Source: Sideroxyarcus sp045866275
GTDB taxonomy: Bacteria; Pseudomonadota; Gammaproteobacteria; Burkholderiales; Gallionellaceae
DNA length: 64,000 bases
Assembly: GCA_045866275.1 (NCBI GenBank)
Contig: BAAFRX010000011.1
Location: 1 to 64,000, forward strand
Reading direction: 5' to 3'
The notes below the pieces were generated by a model, which saw only the letters and a list, made by a program, of their open reading frames with translations, was not told where the DNA came from and did not search any database. Made by a program: the position numbers and the translations under genes. Of the stretch, positions 25,311-34,576 are shown piece by piece; position 1 is the first letter of the stretch, and every line of letters starts with the position of its first letter.

Positions 25311-25880
25311 ATGACTAGCGGCCTCATCCTGCTCGGCATCTGCCTTGTCACGCTGATTTACGGCATCAGTCTGTACAACTACCTGGTCAGCCTCAAACAC
25401 GCGGTGAGCAAGGCGTGGGCTAACATTGACGTACTGCTCAAGCAGCGCCACGATGAACTGCCCAAGCTGGTCGAGGTGTGCAAACAGTACAAGCAGTTTG
25501 AACAGGAAACTCTGCAACGGGTGATCGAGGCTCGTTCGCAAGTGCAAAGCGCGCGCGAAGGACAGGACATTGCCGCGCTCGGCAAAGCGGAAGGAATGCT
25601 GCGCATGGGTCTCGGGAATATTTTCGCGGTAGCGGAAGCGTATCCGGAATTGAAAACCAACGAAAATTTCATGCAACTGCAAAACCGCATCACCGGACTG
25701 GAGAACGGCATCGCCGACCGGCGCGAGCTGTATAACGAATCGGTCAATATCTACAACGTGGGAATCGAACAGTTTCCGGCGGTGCTGATCGCCAACCTGT
25801 TCGCCTATCAACCCAAGCCCTTGCTGGAGTTCGCCGCCGCCGAAAAAACGGACGTGAACCTGAAATCCCTGTTTAGCTAG
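25311..25880 (+). CDS. LemA-family membrane-anchored protein
   Basis: The 189-residue protein has one N-terminal transmembrane helix (LILLGICLVTLIYGISLYNYLV) and then a long helical domain containing WANIDVLLKQRHDELPKLVE and YNESVNIYN, both LemA hallmarks. The domain likely lies outside the inner membrane. The family function is unknown in bacteria, though LemA proteins often pair with GIDE-domain proteins, as two genes downstream here. An ATG with GAAAGGAGCAACCCC upstream sets the start. Confidence 0.88.
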   Translation: MTSGLILLGICLVTLIYGISLYNYLVSLKHAVSKAWANIDVLLKQRHDELPKLVEVCKQYKQFEQETLQRVIEARSQVQSAREGQDIAALGKAEGMLRMGLGNIFAVAEAYPELKTNENFMQLQNRITGLENGIADRRELYNESVNIYNVGIEQFPAVLIANLFAYQPKPLLEFAAAEKTDVNLKSLFS

Positions 25881-25973
25881 GAACTTATTTACACCTCGAT
25901 AACCAAAATCCGGGATTCTCAATCCAGCGGATCTCCGACGAAATTACAACCCAACGACACAAGGAAAAACGGT

Positions 25974-26687
25974 ATGAAAAAACTCATCGCATTGACGGTA
26001 ACCTTGGTATTTTCGCAGCCAGTTTTGGCCGCGAATATCAACACCCTGCAAAATCTGGCCCAGGGTGAATTTCGCGGTTTTTCAGAAGACCTGGGCTCTG
26101 CCCTCAGCTATAAAGGCGTGGTTCCGGCCGAACCGCTTGGGATCACCGGTTTCGATCTGGGTCTGGAAGTCACGCAAACCTCACTTGCCAAAAGCAAAGG
26201 GCTGTGGAGCAAGGTCGGCACCCGCAATATCGACAATCTGTATGTTCCAAAACTGCATGTCACCAAGGGACTGCCGCTGAACATCGACGTCGGCGGATTC
26301 TTTTCCGCCATTCCCTCCACCGGTATCAAGCTTTACGGTGGCGAATTGCGCTGGGCGATCCTGCCTGGCAGCACGACGCTTCCCGCCATCGCACTGCGCG
26401 GCTCGTTGACCAAACTTTCCGGTGTAAACCAGTTGTCTTTTGACACCCGGGGTGTTGATGTATCCATCTCCAAAGGTTTTGCCATGTTCACGCCCTTTGC
26501 CGGGGTCGGCCAGGTGTGGACCCGTAGCAACCCGGATGCCTCCACCACTCTGTCCAAGGAAACCTTTTCGAAGAACAAATACTTCGTCGGTGCCAATCTG
26601 AACCTGGGAATAAGCAACCTGGCAGCCGAATACGACAAGACCGGTTCGGCTGACTCGGTCAGTGTCAAACTGGGCTTACGCTTCTAA
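25974..26687 (+). CDS. predicted outer-membrane beta-barrel-like protein, unknown function
   Basis: The 237-residue protein has a signal peptide ending at VLAANIN (about residue 20) and alternating amphipathic strands. It ends in Phe (SVKLGLRF), the C-terminal aromatic residue typical of outer-membrane barrels recognised by BamA. The family is not recognised. It lies between lemA and the GIDE gene on the same strand, 93 and 30 bases away, so the three probably form an envelope operon. Confidence 0.7.
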   Translation: MKKLIALTVTLVFSQPVLAANINTLQNLAQGEFRGFSEDLGSALSYKGVVPAEPLGITGFDLGLEVTQTSLAKSKGLWSKVGTRNIDNLYVPKLHVTKGLPLNIDVGGFFSAIPSTGIKLYGGELRWAILPGSTTLPAIALRGSLTKLSGVNQLSFDTRGVDVSISKGFAMFTPFAGVGQVWTRSNPDASTTLSKETFSKNKYFVGANLNLGISNLAAEYDKTGSADSVSVKLGLRF

Positions 26688-26717
26688 CACCTGTTTCGGG
26701 CCATAACGGGGAAAGCG

Positions 26718-27602
26718 ATGCTAACCTCCTTGCGGCGGCGTTACACACAACTTATCACCTCCGGCGGGCAACTGCTCTTGTTGCTTGCCGGTTTTCAGCT
26801 TCAATCCCGCAGTTCATGGTTATGGGTTTTGGGCAGCATGGCTGTCATCAGCCTGTTTGCATGGCTCTCTGTTTTGCACCGACAGCGCCTGATCGTTGGA
26901 ACCCCCACTTCGCGCATCGCTTCGGCGGCCCAGGGTTATGTCGAACTGCTGGGAAATGCACGCCCGGAAGGCGCACCCATTTTAAGCAAATACTTGATGC
27001 TCCCATGCCTCTGGTATCGCTACCAGGTCGAACGCAAGAACCACAAGAACCAATGGCGCACCGTGGAAACGGGCGAGAGCAGCGCCCCCTTTCGCCTTGA
27101 TGATGGCAGCGGAGACTGCGTCATCGACCCGCGCGGCGCCGAAATCATCGCGCGGCACAAGGATAACTGGCGGGTCGGCAACGAGCGCTATACCGAATGG
27201 AAACTGCTGGAACAGGACGAGGTCTATGCGCTGGGCGAATTCAAGACGATCGGCGGCAGCAATGACCCGGTTACCCATGACAAATTGGTCAAACAAGTCC
27301 TGTCCGACTGGAAACTGGATAACGCGAACATGCTGCAGCGCTTTGATTTGAATGGCAACGGGCTGCTCGACATGGATGAATGGCTGCTGGCGCGACAAGC
27401 CGCCAAACGCGAGGCCCGCAAACGTCTGGACGCAGCACGCGCAAAACCGGATACACATTTCATGCTCAAGCCACGCGATGGTCGCCTTTTTCTCATCAGC
27501 AACCTGTCACCGGAAAAGCTGGCCCGCCGCTACGCCTTGTGGATCGGATTGAATCTGATGATCTTTTTCGGCGCACTGGGCGGAATCGCCTGGGTTCTCT
27601 AG
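26718..27602 (+). CDS. GIDE-domain membrane protein with EF-hand loop
   Basis: The 294-residue protein has transmembrane helices near residues 17-50 and at the C-terminus (about 272-292). The soluble part has YRYQVERKNHKNQWRTVETGES, a GIDE hallmark shared with the mitochondrial ligase MULAN, though no RING domain is present. Residues 210-221 (DLNGNGLLDMDE) form a canonical EF-hand calcium loop, with D210, N212, N214, D218 and E221 as ligands. The loop suggests calcium-dependent behaviour. The operon with LemA supports a joint envelope function. Confidence 0.8.
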   Translation: MLTSLRRRYTQLITSGGQLLLLLAGFQLQSRSSWLWVLGSMAVISLFAWLSVLHRQRLIVGTPTSRIASAAQGYVELLGNARPEGAPILSKYLMLPCLWYRYQVERKNHKNQWRTVETGESSAPFRLDDGSGDCVIDPRGAEIIARHKDNWRVGNERYTEWKLLEQDEVYALGEFKTIGGSNDPVTHDKLVKQVLSDWKLDNANMLQRFDLNGNGLLDMDEWLLARQAAKREARKRLDAARAKPDTHFMLKPRDGRLFLISNLSPEKLARRYALWIGLNLMIFFGALGGIAWVL

Positions 27603-27625
27603 TAATGAACTACGGTCGCTCCAAG

Positions 27626-27964
27626 CTACAGGGCTGACCCATCCATTTCCCCAGTGCGAATGCGAATGACTTTTTCCACCGATGTAACAAAAATTTTTCC
27701 ATCGCCAATCTTGCCGGTATGCGCCGCCTTGACGATCGCATCAACCGCTGTTTCAAGCATGTCAGAGCCCACCACAATCTCGACTTTGATCTTCGGCAAA
27801 AAATCCACCACGTATTCTGCGCCACGATAAAGTTCGGTATGACCTTTCTGCCTTCCGAATCCCTTGACTTCGGTAACCGTTAGGCCGCTGACCCCCAACT
27901 CCGCAAGGGCTTCCCGCACTTCATCGAGCTTGAATGGTTTGACGATGGCTTCAATCTTTTTCAT
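27626..27964 (-). CDS. nitrogen regulatory protein PII
   Basis: The 112-residue trimeric signal protein senses 2-oxoglutarate and ATP/ADP and controls glutamine synthetase or AmtB. The T-loop holds Tyr51 in GHTELYRGAEY, the uridylylation site, and the C-terminus has the conserved VIRIRTGEMDGSAL. The start MKKIEAIVKPFKLDEV is exact for the family. The longer upstream frame was excluded. Whether it is GlnB or GlnK cannot be said, since no amtB lies next to it. Confidence 0.93.
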   Translation of the reverse strand: MKKIEAIVKPFKLDEVREALAELGVSGLTVTEVKGFGRQKGHTELYRGAEYVVDFLPKIKVEIVVGSDMLETAVDAIVKAAHTGKIGDGKIFVTSVEKVIRIRTGEMDGSAL

Positions 27965-28059
27965 GGCACACTCCCTCAATCGATCATGTTCGCGGGCAAG
28001 TATAGCGGAATCGGGCAAAATAGGCGCGCCACCGTTTGTTACCCAAGACAAACGAGGCG

Positions 28060-28830
28060 TTAAACGGGTTGGCTTAAAAAGAGACGCTTGAAATTTTGGC
28101 AGGTAGTCTCAGCCACTTCCTCAATTGGCATATTTTTCAACCTGGCAATTTCCTTGGCAACATATTGCACGAAAGCCGGCTGATTGGTTTCCCCTCGATG
28201 CGGGACGGGGGCAAGGTAGGGCGAGTCGGTCTCGATTAATATTCGATCCAGTGGAACGTCTCGCGCAACGTCTCTGATGGATGCGGCATTCTTGAAAGTC
28301 AAAATGCCCGAAAAAGAGATGTAGAAGCCCAGATCAATGGCTGCCAGGGCGACTGCCTGGCTTTCCGTGAAACAGTGCATCACCCCGCCCACACGCTCTG
28401 CCTTTCCTTCCCTCATGATGCGCAAGGTATCATCGGCAGCAGACCGTGTATGAATGATGAGTGGTTTGCCGCATGCAATGGCTGAGCGGATATGGAGGCG
28501 GAAACGTTCACGCTGCCAATCAAGATTTCCAGACAGCCGGTAGTAATCCAGTCCGGTTTCTCCGATGGCAACAACTTTGGGGTCTAGCGCCAGTCTAACC
28601 AGTTCTTCTTCGGCAGGCTCATTCTCCATTTCGTAATCCGGGTGAACTCCCACCGAGGCGTAAAGGTTTTCGTGGGTATTTGCCAATTCGATTGCTTGTA
28701 TGGCACTTGGCAGATCAACGGCCACACAGAGTGCATGAGTCACTTGGTGACGGCGCATGTTGGCCAGGACATTATCAATGTCCTGTTTGAGTTCCGGGAA
28801 GTTGAGATGACAGTGAGAATCGATGAACAT
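28060..28830 (-). CDS. TatD-family metal-dependent hydrolase/DNase (YcfH type)
   Basis: The 256-residue TIM-barrel enzyme has the metal motif MFIDSHCHLNFPEL at its start, GETGLDYYR near residue 92, and IHTRSA near 127, with ETDSPYLAP near 204. TatD proteins act as exonucleases in DNA repair or remove 3' RNA ends. It is directly after holB, the usual order in the mltG-tmk-holB-tatD cluster. Confidence 0.92.
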   Translation of the reverse strand: MFIDSHCHLNFPELKQDIDNVLANMRRHQVTHALCVAVDLPSAIQAIELANTHENLYASVGVHPDYEMENEPAEEELVRLALDPKVVAIGETGLDYYRLSGNLDWQRERFRLHIRSAIACGKPLIIHTRSAADDTLRIMREGKAERVGGVMHCFTESQAVALAAIDLGFYISFSGILTFKNAASIRDVARDVPLDRILIETDSPYLAPVPHRGETNQPAFVQYVAKEIARLKNMPIEEVAETTCQNFKRLFLSQPV

Positions 28831-28837
28831 GGGATGA

Positions 28838-29836
28838 TCAGGATGCGAACAATCTTCGATAAGAAATCAGGATTGATTCCATGAACAATTTCTGGTTTAG
28901 GGGGTGATAGGCTGCACTGCGGGCGGCCAGGAGCTCTTTTTGATAGTTCAGCATATCGGCTGTCGTGACATTATCCGCCAGCGCCAGGATCGTCGAGACA
29001 CGTTCAGGAAAATAGCGCACAACTCCAGCCAGCTTGGCGCTGGTCAAATCGTGACACCATTGCTGGAGGCAATGAACGACCTGGACTGGCTCACTGTGTT
29101 GCAGGGACTCGCTCAAGGTCAACGGATCAAATCTGGATGGATGAGGAAGGCTGTTTAGCAGGACGGTGCGTGCTTCCGTGCCTGCTTCTGGCCATGACAG
29201 GGACTGCAGTGGGGCGCCCCCGCTTTGTGCCAGAGCCTGCTCGGGCGAAGCAACCCCTTGTCGTGCCAGCCATGCCACCCCCATCTCTTTCGTCGGCGGT
29301 TGAACCGTGAAGGTTTGGCACCGGCTGATGATGGTAGGCAAAAGTTGTTGCGGTTTGTGGCTGACCAGAAGAAACAACACATTGGCCGATGGCTCCTCCA
29401 GCGTTTTGAGCAGGGAGTTGGCTGCGGAGGCGTTCATCGATTCCGCCGGATGAATCAATATGATCTTGTATCCCCCGCTTTGGGAAGAAATGCTGGAAAA
29501 ATCGACCAATTCCCGGATCTGGGTAACCGAAACCTCGCGGGAAGGTTTTTTGCTGTTCGCTTTGCCTTCCTCTTCATCTTCACTCAATGCCTTGGGTTGA
29601 ACCAGTCTGAAATCGGGATGACTGTCCTGTTCAAACCAGCGGCATGATTTGCATACGCCGCAAGCCATGCCGCTGCCCGTCGGCTGTTCACACAACAGCG
29701 ATTGGGCGAAATTTAACGCCAGGTCGAGCTTTCCTATTCCTTGAGCCCCTTTAATCAACAAGGCGTTTGGTAAACGCTTGCGCAATTCCTGCAAGGTTTG
29801 CCATGATGCAATCACCCATGGATATAGTTCATTCAT
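28838..29836 (-). CDS. holB: DNA polymerase III subunit delta-prime
   Basis: The 332-residue clamp-loader subunit has the N-terminal GAQGIGKLDLALNFAQ, a P-loop-like sequence in which the usual Ser/Thr is Leu, as expected for a subunit that does not bind ATP. Four cysteines follow in the zinc module (CEQ, CGVCKSCRW). The SRC motif region reads ISRCQTF. It lies between tmk and tatD on the minus strand, with only one base to tmk. Confidence 0.92.
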   Translation of the reverse strand: MNELYPWVIASWQTLQELRKRLPNALLIKGAQGIGKLDLALNFAQSLLCEQPTGSGMACGVCKSCRWFEQDSHPDFRLVQPKALSEDEEEGKANSKKPSREVSVTQIRELVDFSSISSQSGGYKIILIHPAESMNASAANSLLKTLEEPSANVLFLLVSHKPQQLLPTIISRCQTFTVQPPTKEMGVAWLARQGVASPEQALAQSGGAPLQSLSWPEAGTEARTVLLNSLPHPSRFDPLTLSESLQHSEPVQVVHCLQQWCHDLTSAKLAGVVRYFPERVSTILALADNVTTADMLNYQKELLAARSAAYHPLNQKLFMESILISYRRLFAS

Positions 29837-29837
29837 A

Positions 29838-30446
29838 TCATATAGTTGATGCTATATGTGAAAGTTCTTTCTCAACTTCTTGGAGGCTCTTTTCGGCGTG
29901 AATGATGATAAAACGGTGCGGCATTTTGGCGGCCCGGTCAAGATAGGCTTGGCGCACGCGCTGAAAGAACGCACCTTGCTCCTGTTCGAATCGATCAAGG
30001 CTGACATTGCCAGCCAAACGCTGGCGTGCAATTTCGATCGGAATGTCGAACAACAGGGTCAGGTCAGGCTGCAATCCACCTTGCACCCATTGCTCCAGTT
30101 GCTCCAATTTCGGAATTCCGACTCCCCTGCCACCTCCCTGATAGGCAAAGCTGGCATCGCTGAATCGGTCTGAGATGACCCATTTCCCGCTTTGCAAAGC
30201 GGGGCGGATCACTTGTTCCAGATGTTCGCACCGGGCTGCGAACATCAGCATGGCTTCGGTCTCGGCGTGCATCTGCTCATGGAGCAGAATCTCCCGAAGT
30301 TTTTCGCCTAGCGGGGTTCCGCCCGGCTCGCGCGTCAGCAGCAAATCGATGCCGCGTTGACGCAGTGCGCCGGTGAACCATGCCATGTGGGTGCTTTTCC
30401 CTGCACCGTCCACACCTTCGAAAGTTATAAATTTTGCCTGGGTCAT
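29838..30446 (-). CDS. tmk: thymidylate kinase
   Basis: The 202-residue kinase phosphorylates dTMP to dTDP. The Walker A motif FEGVDGAGKSTHMAWF is at residue 9, LLTREPGGTPLGEKLRE is the DR(X)-type substrate region, and DRFSDASFAYQGGGRG is the lid. It overlaps mltG by four bases and is followed by holB, the conserved order. Confidence 0.95.
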   Translation of the reverse strand: MTQAKFITFEGVDGAGKSTHMAWFTGALRQRGIDLLLTREPGGTPLGEKLREILLHEQMHAETEAMLMFAARCEHLEQVIRPALQSGKWVISDRFSDASFAYQGGGRGVGIPKLEQLEQWVQGGLQPDLTLLFDIPIEIARQRLAGNVSLDRFEQEQGAFFQRVRQAYLDRAAKMPHRFIIIHAEKSLQEVEKELSHIASTI

Positions 30447-31450
30447 TGTTTTAGCTGGTATTTCCGCACCGCCTTATTATGTGCTGTCAGAGAATCAGAA
30501 AATTCCGAGCTGCCATCACCGCGTGCTACAAAATAAAGGGCCCTGCTTTTGGCAGGATGCGTAACTGCCCACAAAGATTTAAGCCCTGGCTGGGCGATCG
30601 GTGTTGGCGGCAACCCGCTCCGAGCATACGTATTGTAAGGGGTATCGGCAATCAGGTCGCGCTTACGCAGATTACCGTCAAAACGCGCCCCCAAGCCATA
30701 GATGACCGTCGGATCAGTCTGTAGGCGCATTCCAAGCCGCAATCGATTAATGAAGACTGCCGCAATCAGGGTGCGATCTGCCTCCCTGCCGGTTTCCTTT
30801 TCCACGATAGAGGCCAGAATCAGTGCTTCATAGGGCGAAGCAAGTGGCAAGTCTGAATCGCGCTGCGCCCAGGCTTGGGCCAGATTTTGCTGCATGAGTT
30901 GATAGGCGCGCTGCAATACACGCAAGTCGCTACTGCCTCCGGAGAAATTATAGGTGTCAGGAAAGAACAACCCTTCGGCCGCAGCTTCAGTCGCGCCGAT
31001 TCGTTGCAATAGCGCCCGCTCGGTCAGGGATGAACTGTCGTGCTTGAGATCCGGATGAGCGTCCATCACAGCGCGCATCTCCCTGAACGTCAATCCTTCG
31101 ACGAAGGTAATCTGACTTTGCGATGATTTTCCTGAACTGATCATATCCAGCAGTTCAAGACGCGAAACCGGCTTATCCAGCTGATAATTGCCGAATTTTA
31201 TCTGGCGAGTCTTGCCCAGCAGCCGCCCTAACCGGACGAATGACGCTTCATCTGCAATCGCACCAGCCTGTCTCATTTGGAGAGCGGCACTTTTGAGGCT
31301 GCTCCCGGGTTTGAGTGAAAATTGGAGCGGGGTTTGCAGCAACGGCATGGGTGAATTGGCAAAATATAACGCGTAGCCCAGCACTCCGCCCAAGACCATG
31401 ACCAGGAGGGAAATGCGCTTCAAGTTAAGCCTCTTCTTCAGCCAACGCAT
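30443..31450 (-). CDS. mltG: endolytic murein transglycosylase
   Basis: The 335-residue YceG-family enzyme cuts nascent peptidoglycan glycan strands and so sets chain length. It has an N-terminal transmembrane anchor (LLVMVLGGVLGYALYF), a LysM-like region, and the catalytic domain with the Glu in LASIVEKETGREADR near residue 218. INRLRLGMRLQTDPTVIYGLG is family-typical. It overlaps pabC by 26 bases and tmk by four. Confidence 0.94.
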   Translation of the reverse strand: MRWLKKRLNLKRISLLVMVLGGVLGYALYFANSPMPLLQTPLQFSLKPGSSLKSAALQMRQAGAIADEASFVRLGRLLGKTRQIKFGNYQLDKPVSRLELLDMISSGKSSQSQITFVEGLTFREMRAVMDAHPDLKHDSSSLTERALLQRIGATEAAAEGLFFPDTYNFSGGSSDLRVLQRAYQLMQQNLAQAWAQRDSDLPLASPYEALILASIVEKETGREADRTLIAAVFINRLRLGMRLQTDPTVIYGLGARFDGNLRKRDLIADTPYNTYARSGLPPTPIAQPGLKSLWAVTHPAKSRALYFVARGDGSSEFSDSLTAHNKAVRKYQLKQ

Positions 31451-32234
31451 TACGAATCCGGTTAGACCAGAGGTGCTGGGTGCAAAAGTATCCTGGAAAT
31501 TCGCGGATTGACCACAATCCGAAGACGCTATTCACCAGAAAGATTTCGTCTGCGGTTTGCAGATCGGCCAACTGCAAGGGGCCAACAGTACAAACAATAT
31601 GATGTTTTTCAGCCCAGGAGATTACCCGCTCACGTTGTACACCGGCGACCCCGCATCTTCCCAACTCCGGGGTCAAGAGCCTTCCATCCCTCACCATAAA
31701 CAGGTTGGAACGGGTTCCGCCAATCACATCGCCGGCCTCGTCCAGCAGCAATCCTTCCGGCTTGCCCGCATCCCGGCATTCGGACGCGGCCAACACATTT
31801 TCAAGACGGTTGAGGTGTTTGATCCCGGCCAGGGCGGGCTGATGTCCAAGCCGGATGTTGCAAACATGGAGTGAAACTCCGGCAGTCCAGAAGTCCGGAG
31901 GATATTGGGGGAACGGTTGGCAATCCACAACGCGGGTACATTCACGGGTCGCGGGAATGGCATAGCCGCGCTGGCCACGGCCACGGGTAACGATGATCTT
32001 GACGACCGCAGTTTCCTGCTGCTCCGCAACCCGTTTTATTTCATTCAATAGAACAGTGTCGGCGGGGCAATCGAGCGCAAGGGCACTGCAATCGCGCCTC
32101 AACTTATCTGCATGGCGCTTCCAGTTGAGAGGGAGTCCGTTGCGGATGCGCAGGGTGCGAAACACCCCGTCGCCATAGGACAGCCCGCGATCTTCGGCGT
32201 GTACGCAGTCGTTCGGCTGTCCGTTGACCAACAT
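31425..32234 (-). CDS. pabC: aminodeoxychorismate lyase
   Basis: The 269-residue PLP enzyme makes 4-aminobenzoate for folate from aminodeoxychorismate. It has the fold-type IV signature (GLSYGDGVFRTLRI near residue 17), the catalytic Lys region KRHADKL/IIVTRGRGQRGYA, and LLLDEAGDVIGGTRSNLF. It sits between fabF and mltG, its common place in proteobacteria. Confidence 0.9.
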   Translation of the reverse strand: MLVNGQPNDCVHAEDRGLSYGDGVFRTLRIRNGLPLNWKRHADKLRRDCSALALDCPADTVLLNEIKRVAEQQETAVVKIIVTRGRGQRGYAIPATRECTRVVDCQPFPQYPPDFWTAGVSLHVCNIRLGHQPALAGIKHLNRLENVLAASECRDAGKPEGLLLDEAGDVIGGTRSNLFMVRDGRLLTPELGRCGVAGVQRERVISWAEKHHIVCTVGPLQLADLQTADEIFLVNSVFGLWSIREFPGYFCTQHLWSNRIRNALAEEEA

Positions 32235-32246
32235 CGTGGTCTGGAA

Positions 32247-33479
32247 CTAGATCTTGCGGAACACCAATGTGCCGTTCGTCCCGCCAAAACCGAAGTTGTT
32301 GTTCATGGCCACATCAATCTTCATGTCACGCGCGGTATTGGCGCAGTAGTCCAGGTCGCATTCCGGATCTTGCTCAAAGATGTTGATAGTCGGAGGTGAA
32401 ACCTGGTGATGCAGTGCAAGCACAGAGATAATGGATTCCACGCCACCTGCTCCACCCAGTAGATGTCCAATCATGGACTTGGTCGAATTAACCACCAGAT
32501 CGTAAGCGTGATCGCCAAAGGCGGCCTTGATCGCATCCGTTTCATTTTTATCCCCCAGCGGCGTCGATGTACCGTGTGCATTGATGTATTGAACTTCTGC
32601 GGGAGATATTTTCGCGTCGCGCAGCGCATTGACCATGCTGCGTTTTGGCCCATCCATGTTCGGAGCCATAATGTGGTAGGCGTCCGAACTCATACCGTAT
32701 CCGGTCAGTTCAGCGTAGATTTTCGCCCCACGAGCCTTGGCATGTTCGTACTCTTCGAGAACCAGCACCCCTGCGCCTTCTCCCAGCACAAAACCATCTC
32801 TGCCTTTATCCCATGGCCGACTTGCCGTTGCAGGATCGTCATTGCGTGTGGATAGTGCCCGCGAAGCTGAAAATCCGCCAATCGCCAGATTCGAAACGGT
32901 TGATTCAGCTCCACCCGCCAGCATCGCATCAGTGTCACCGTATTGAATCATGCGCATGGCTTCACCAATACTGTGAGTCCCGGTAGAACATGCCGACACG
33001 ACGGCCATGTTTGGACCTTGCAGGCCATATCGTATGGAAAGGTTCCCGGATACCATGTTGATAATGGTGCCGGCAATGAAAAAAGGCGAAATCTTGTGAG
33101 CACCGCCAGCGCGGAAAATATCCTCGGTTTCCTCGATAGAGGGTAATCCTCCGATTCCAGAACCAACACAAACTCCGATTCGATCCGCGTTTCCCTCATT
33201 GATCTCCAGGCCGGAATCCTTGAAAGCTTCGATACCCGCGGCCATACCGAGATGCACGAAACGATCCATACGGCGCGCATCTTTAGCCGGAATAAACTGG
33301 GTCGCATCGAAGTCCTTGACCTCGCCTGCAATCTGGCAGGCAAACGCTGAGGCGTCAAACTTGGTGATACGTCCGATGCCGGATTTACCGGCGACAATGT
33401 TCTTCCACGTTTCAGCCACTCCGACACCCACTGGTGTAACTGCCCCGAGGCCGGTCACAACGACTCTGCGTTTAGTCAA
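32247..33479 (-). CDS. fabF: 3-oxoacyl-ACP synthase II
   Basis: The 410-residue condensing enzyme elongates fatty acids, notably palmitoleate to vaccenate. The active-site triad is Cys164 in VVSACSTGTHS, His in NAHGTSTPLGD near 305, and His in KSMIGHLLGGAGG near 340. The start is a TTG at 33479, preceded by GGAG; MTKRRVVVTGLGAVTP fits the family. It follows acpP by 31 bases. Confidence 0.95.
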   Translation of the reverse strand: MTKRRVVVTGLGAVTPVGVGVAETWKNIVAGKSGIGRITKFDASAFACQIAGEVKDFDATQFIPAKDARRMDRFVHLGMAAGIEAFKDSGLEINEGNADRIGVCVGSGIGGLPSIEETEDIFRAGGAHKISPFFIAGTIINMVSGNLSIRYGLQGPNMAVVSACSTGTHSIGEAMRMIQYGDTDAMLAGGAESTVSNLAIGGFSASRALSTRNDDPATASRPWDKGRDGFVLGEGAGVLVLEEYEHAKARGAKIYAELTGYGMSSDAYHIMAPNMDGPKRSMVNALRDAKISPAEVQYINAHGTSTPLGDKNETDAIKAAFGDHAYDLVVNSTKSMIGHLLGGAGGVESIISVLALHHQVSPPTINIFEQDPECDLDYCANTARDMKIDVAMNNNFGFGGTNGTLVFRKI

Positions 33480-33510
33480 ACTGGACTCCGATACTCAAAA
33501 AAACAATAGA

Positions 33511-33747
33511 TTACTTGGAATTGGCGTTCACATAGTTCAGAGCTTCCTGAACGGTCGTGATCTTTTCGGCATCTTCATCAGGGATCTCAACACCGAATTC
33601 TTCTTCCAGCGCCATCACCAGCTCAACCGTATCCAGAGAGTCTGCGCCCAAATCATTCACGAAGGAGGACTCGTTCTTGACTTCGGACTCGTTTACGCCC
33701 AATTGTTCTGCGACGATTTTCTTGACACGTTGTTCGTTGTTGGACAT
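33511..33747 (-). CDS. acpP: acyl carrier protein
   Basis: The 78-residue acidic protein carries the growing acyl chain on 4'-phosphopantetheine attached to Ser37 in GADSLDTVELVMALE. The length and charge are typical. A strong ribosome binding site (AGGGAG) precedes the ATG. It lies between fabG and fabF, the canonical order. Confidence 0.97.
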   Translation of the reverse strand: MSNNEQRVKKIVAEQLGVNESEVKNESSFVNDLGADSLDTVELVMALEEEFGVEIPDEDAEKITTVQEALNYVNANSK

Positions 33748-33821
33748 TGCATTACTCCCTTAAAGTTAAAGTACAAAAAGCGCGTGCATTCTACCAAACT
33801 TGCACCAAATTCAAAACTACC

Positions 33822-34565
33822 CTATTCCATATACATGCCGCCATTGACGTGCAGGGTCACCCCGGTGATATAGGCTGCGCCCGGTCCGGCCAGAAAGGCT
33901 ACCGCAGCCGCAATATCCGCAGGCAAGCCCAACCTTTTCAGGGGGACATTTTCAATCAGTTTTGCACGCTGTTCTTCGCCCAGCGCCAATGTCATGTCTG
34001 TATCGATGAAGCCCGGAGCGACGCAGTTGACCGTGATATTGCGGCTACCGATCTCTTGTGCCAGGGATTTCGAGAATCCGGCCATGCCTGCCTTGGACGC
34101 GGCATAATTGGCCTGCCCCGGATTGCCCATGCTGCCGACCACGGAGGAAATGTTGATGATGCGCCCCGATCTGGTCTTCATCATGCCGCGCAATACGGCG
34201 CGGGAAAGACGGAAAACCGATTTCAGGTTGGTCGCCAGCACATCGTCCCATTCCTCGTCGGTCATGCGTGCAAGCAAATTGTCCTTGGTGATACCGGCGT
34301 TATTGACGAGGATTGCGATCTCACCGAATTGCGCGCGGATTGTTGCCAGCGTCTGCTCGACCTGCGCCGGATCATTGACGTTGAGTGCCAGTCCCTGTCC
34401 CTTTATGCCGCTTTGGGCCAGATAATCACTGATGGCTTGCGCGCCTTTTTCAGTGGTTGCAGTGCCAATGACAACCGCACCCTGCTTGCCGAGCTCAAGC
34501 GCGATGGCCTGACCAATACCGCGCGATGCGCCAGTCACCAGAGCAGTTTTCCCTTGTATTGTCAT
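33822..34565 (-). CDS. fabG: 3-oxoacyl-ACP reductase
   Basis: The 247-residue short-chain dehydrogenase reduces 3-oxoacyl-ACP with NADPH. It has the cofactor motif TGASRGIGQAIA, NNAGITKDNLL, the catalytic Ser in INISSVVGSMG and the YAASKAGMAGFSKS YxxxK motif. It lies between fabD and acpP in the fatty-acid operon. Confidence 0.95.
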   Translation of the reverse strand: MTIQGKTALVTGASRGIGQAIALELGKQGAVVIGTATTEKGAQAISDYLAQSGIKGQGLALNVNDPAQVEQTLATIRAQFGEIAILVNNAGITKDNLLARMTDEEWDDVLATNLKSVFRLSRAVLRGMMKTRSGRIINISSVVGSMGNPGQANYAASKAGMAGFSKSLAQEIGSRNITVNCVAPGFIDTDMTLALGEEQRAKLIENVPLKRLGLPADIAAAVAFLAGPGAAYITGVTLHVNGGMYME

Positions 34566-34576
34566 GCTGTTTCCTC

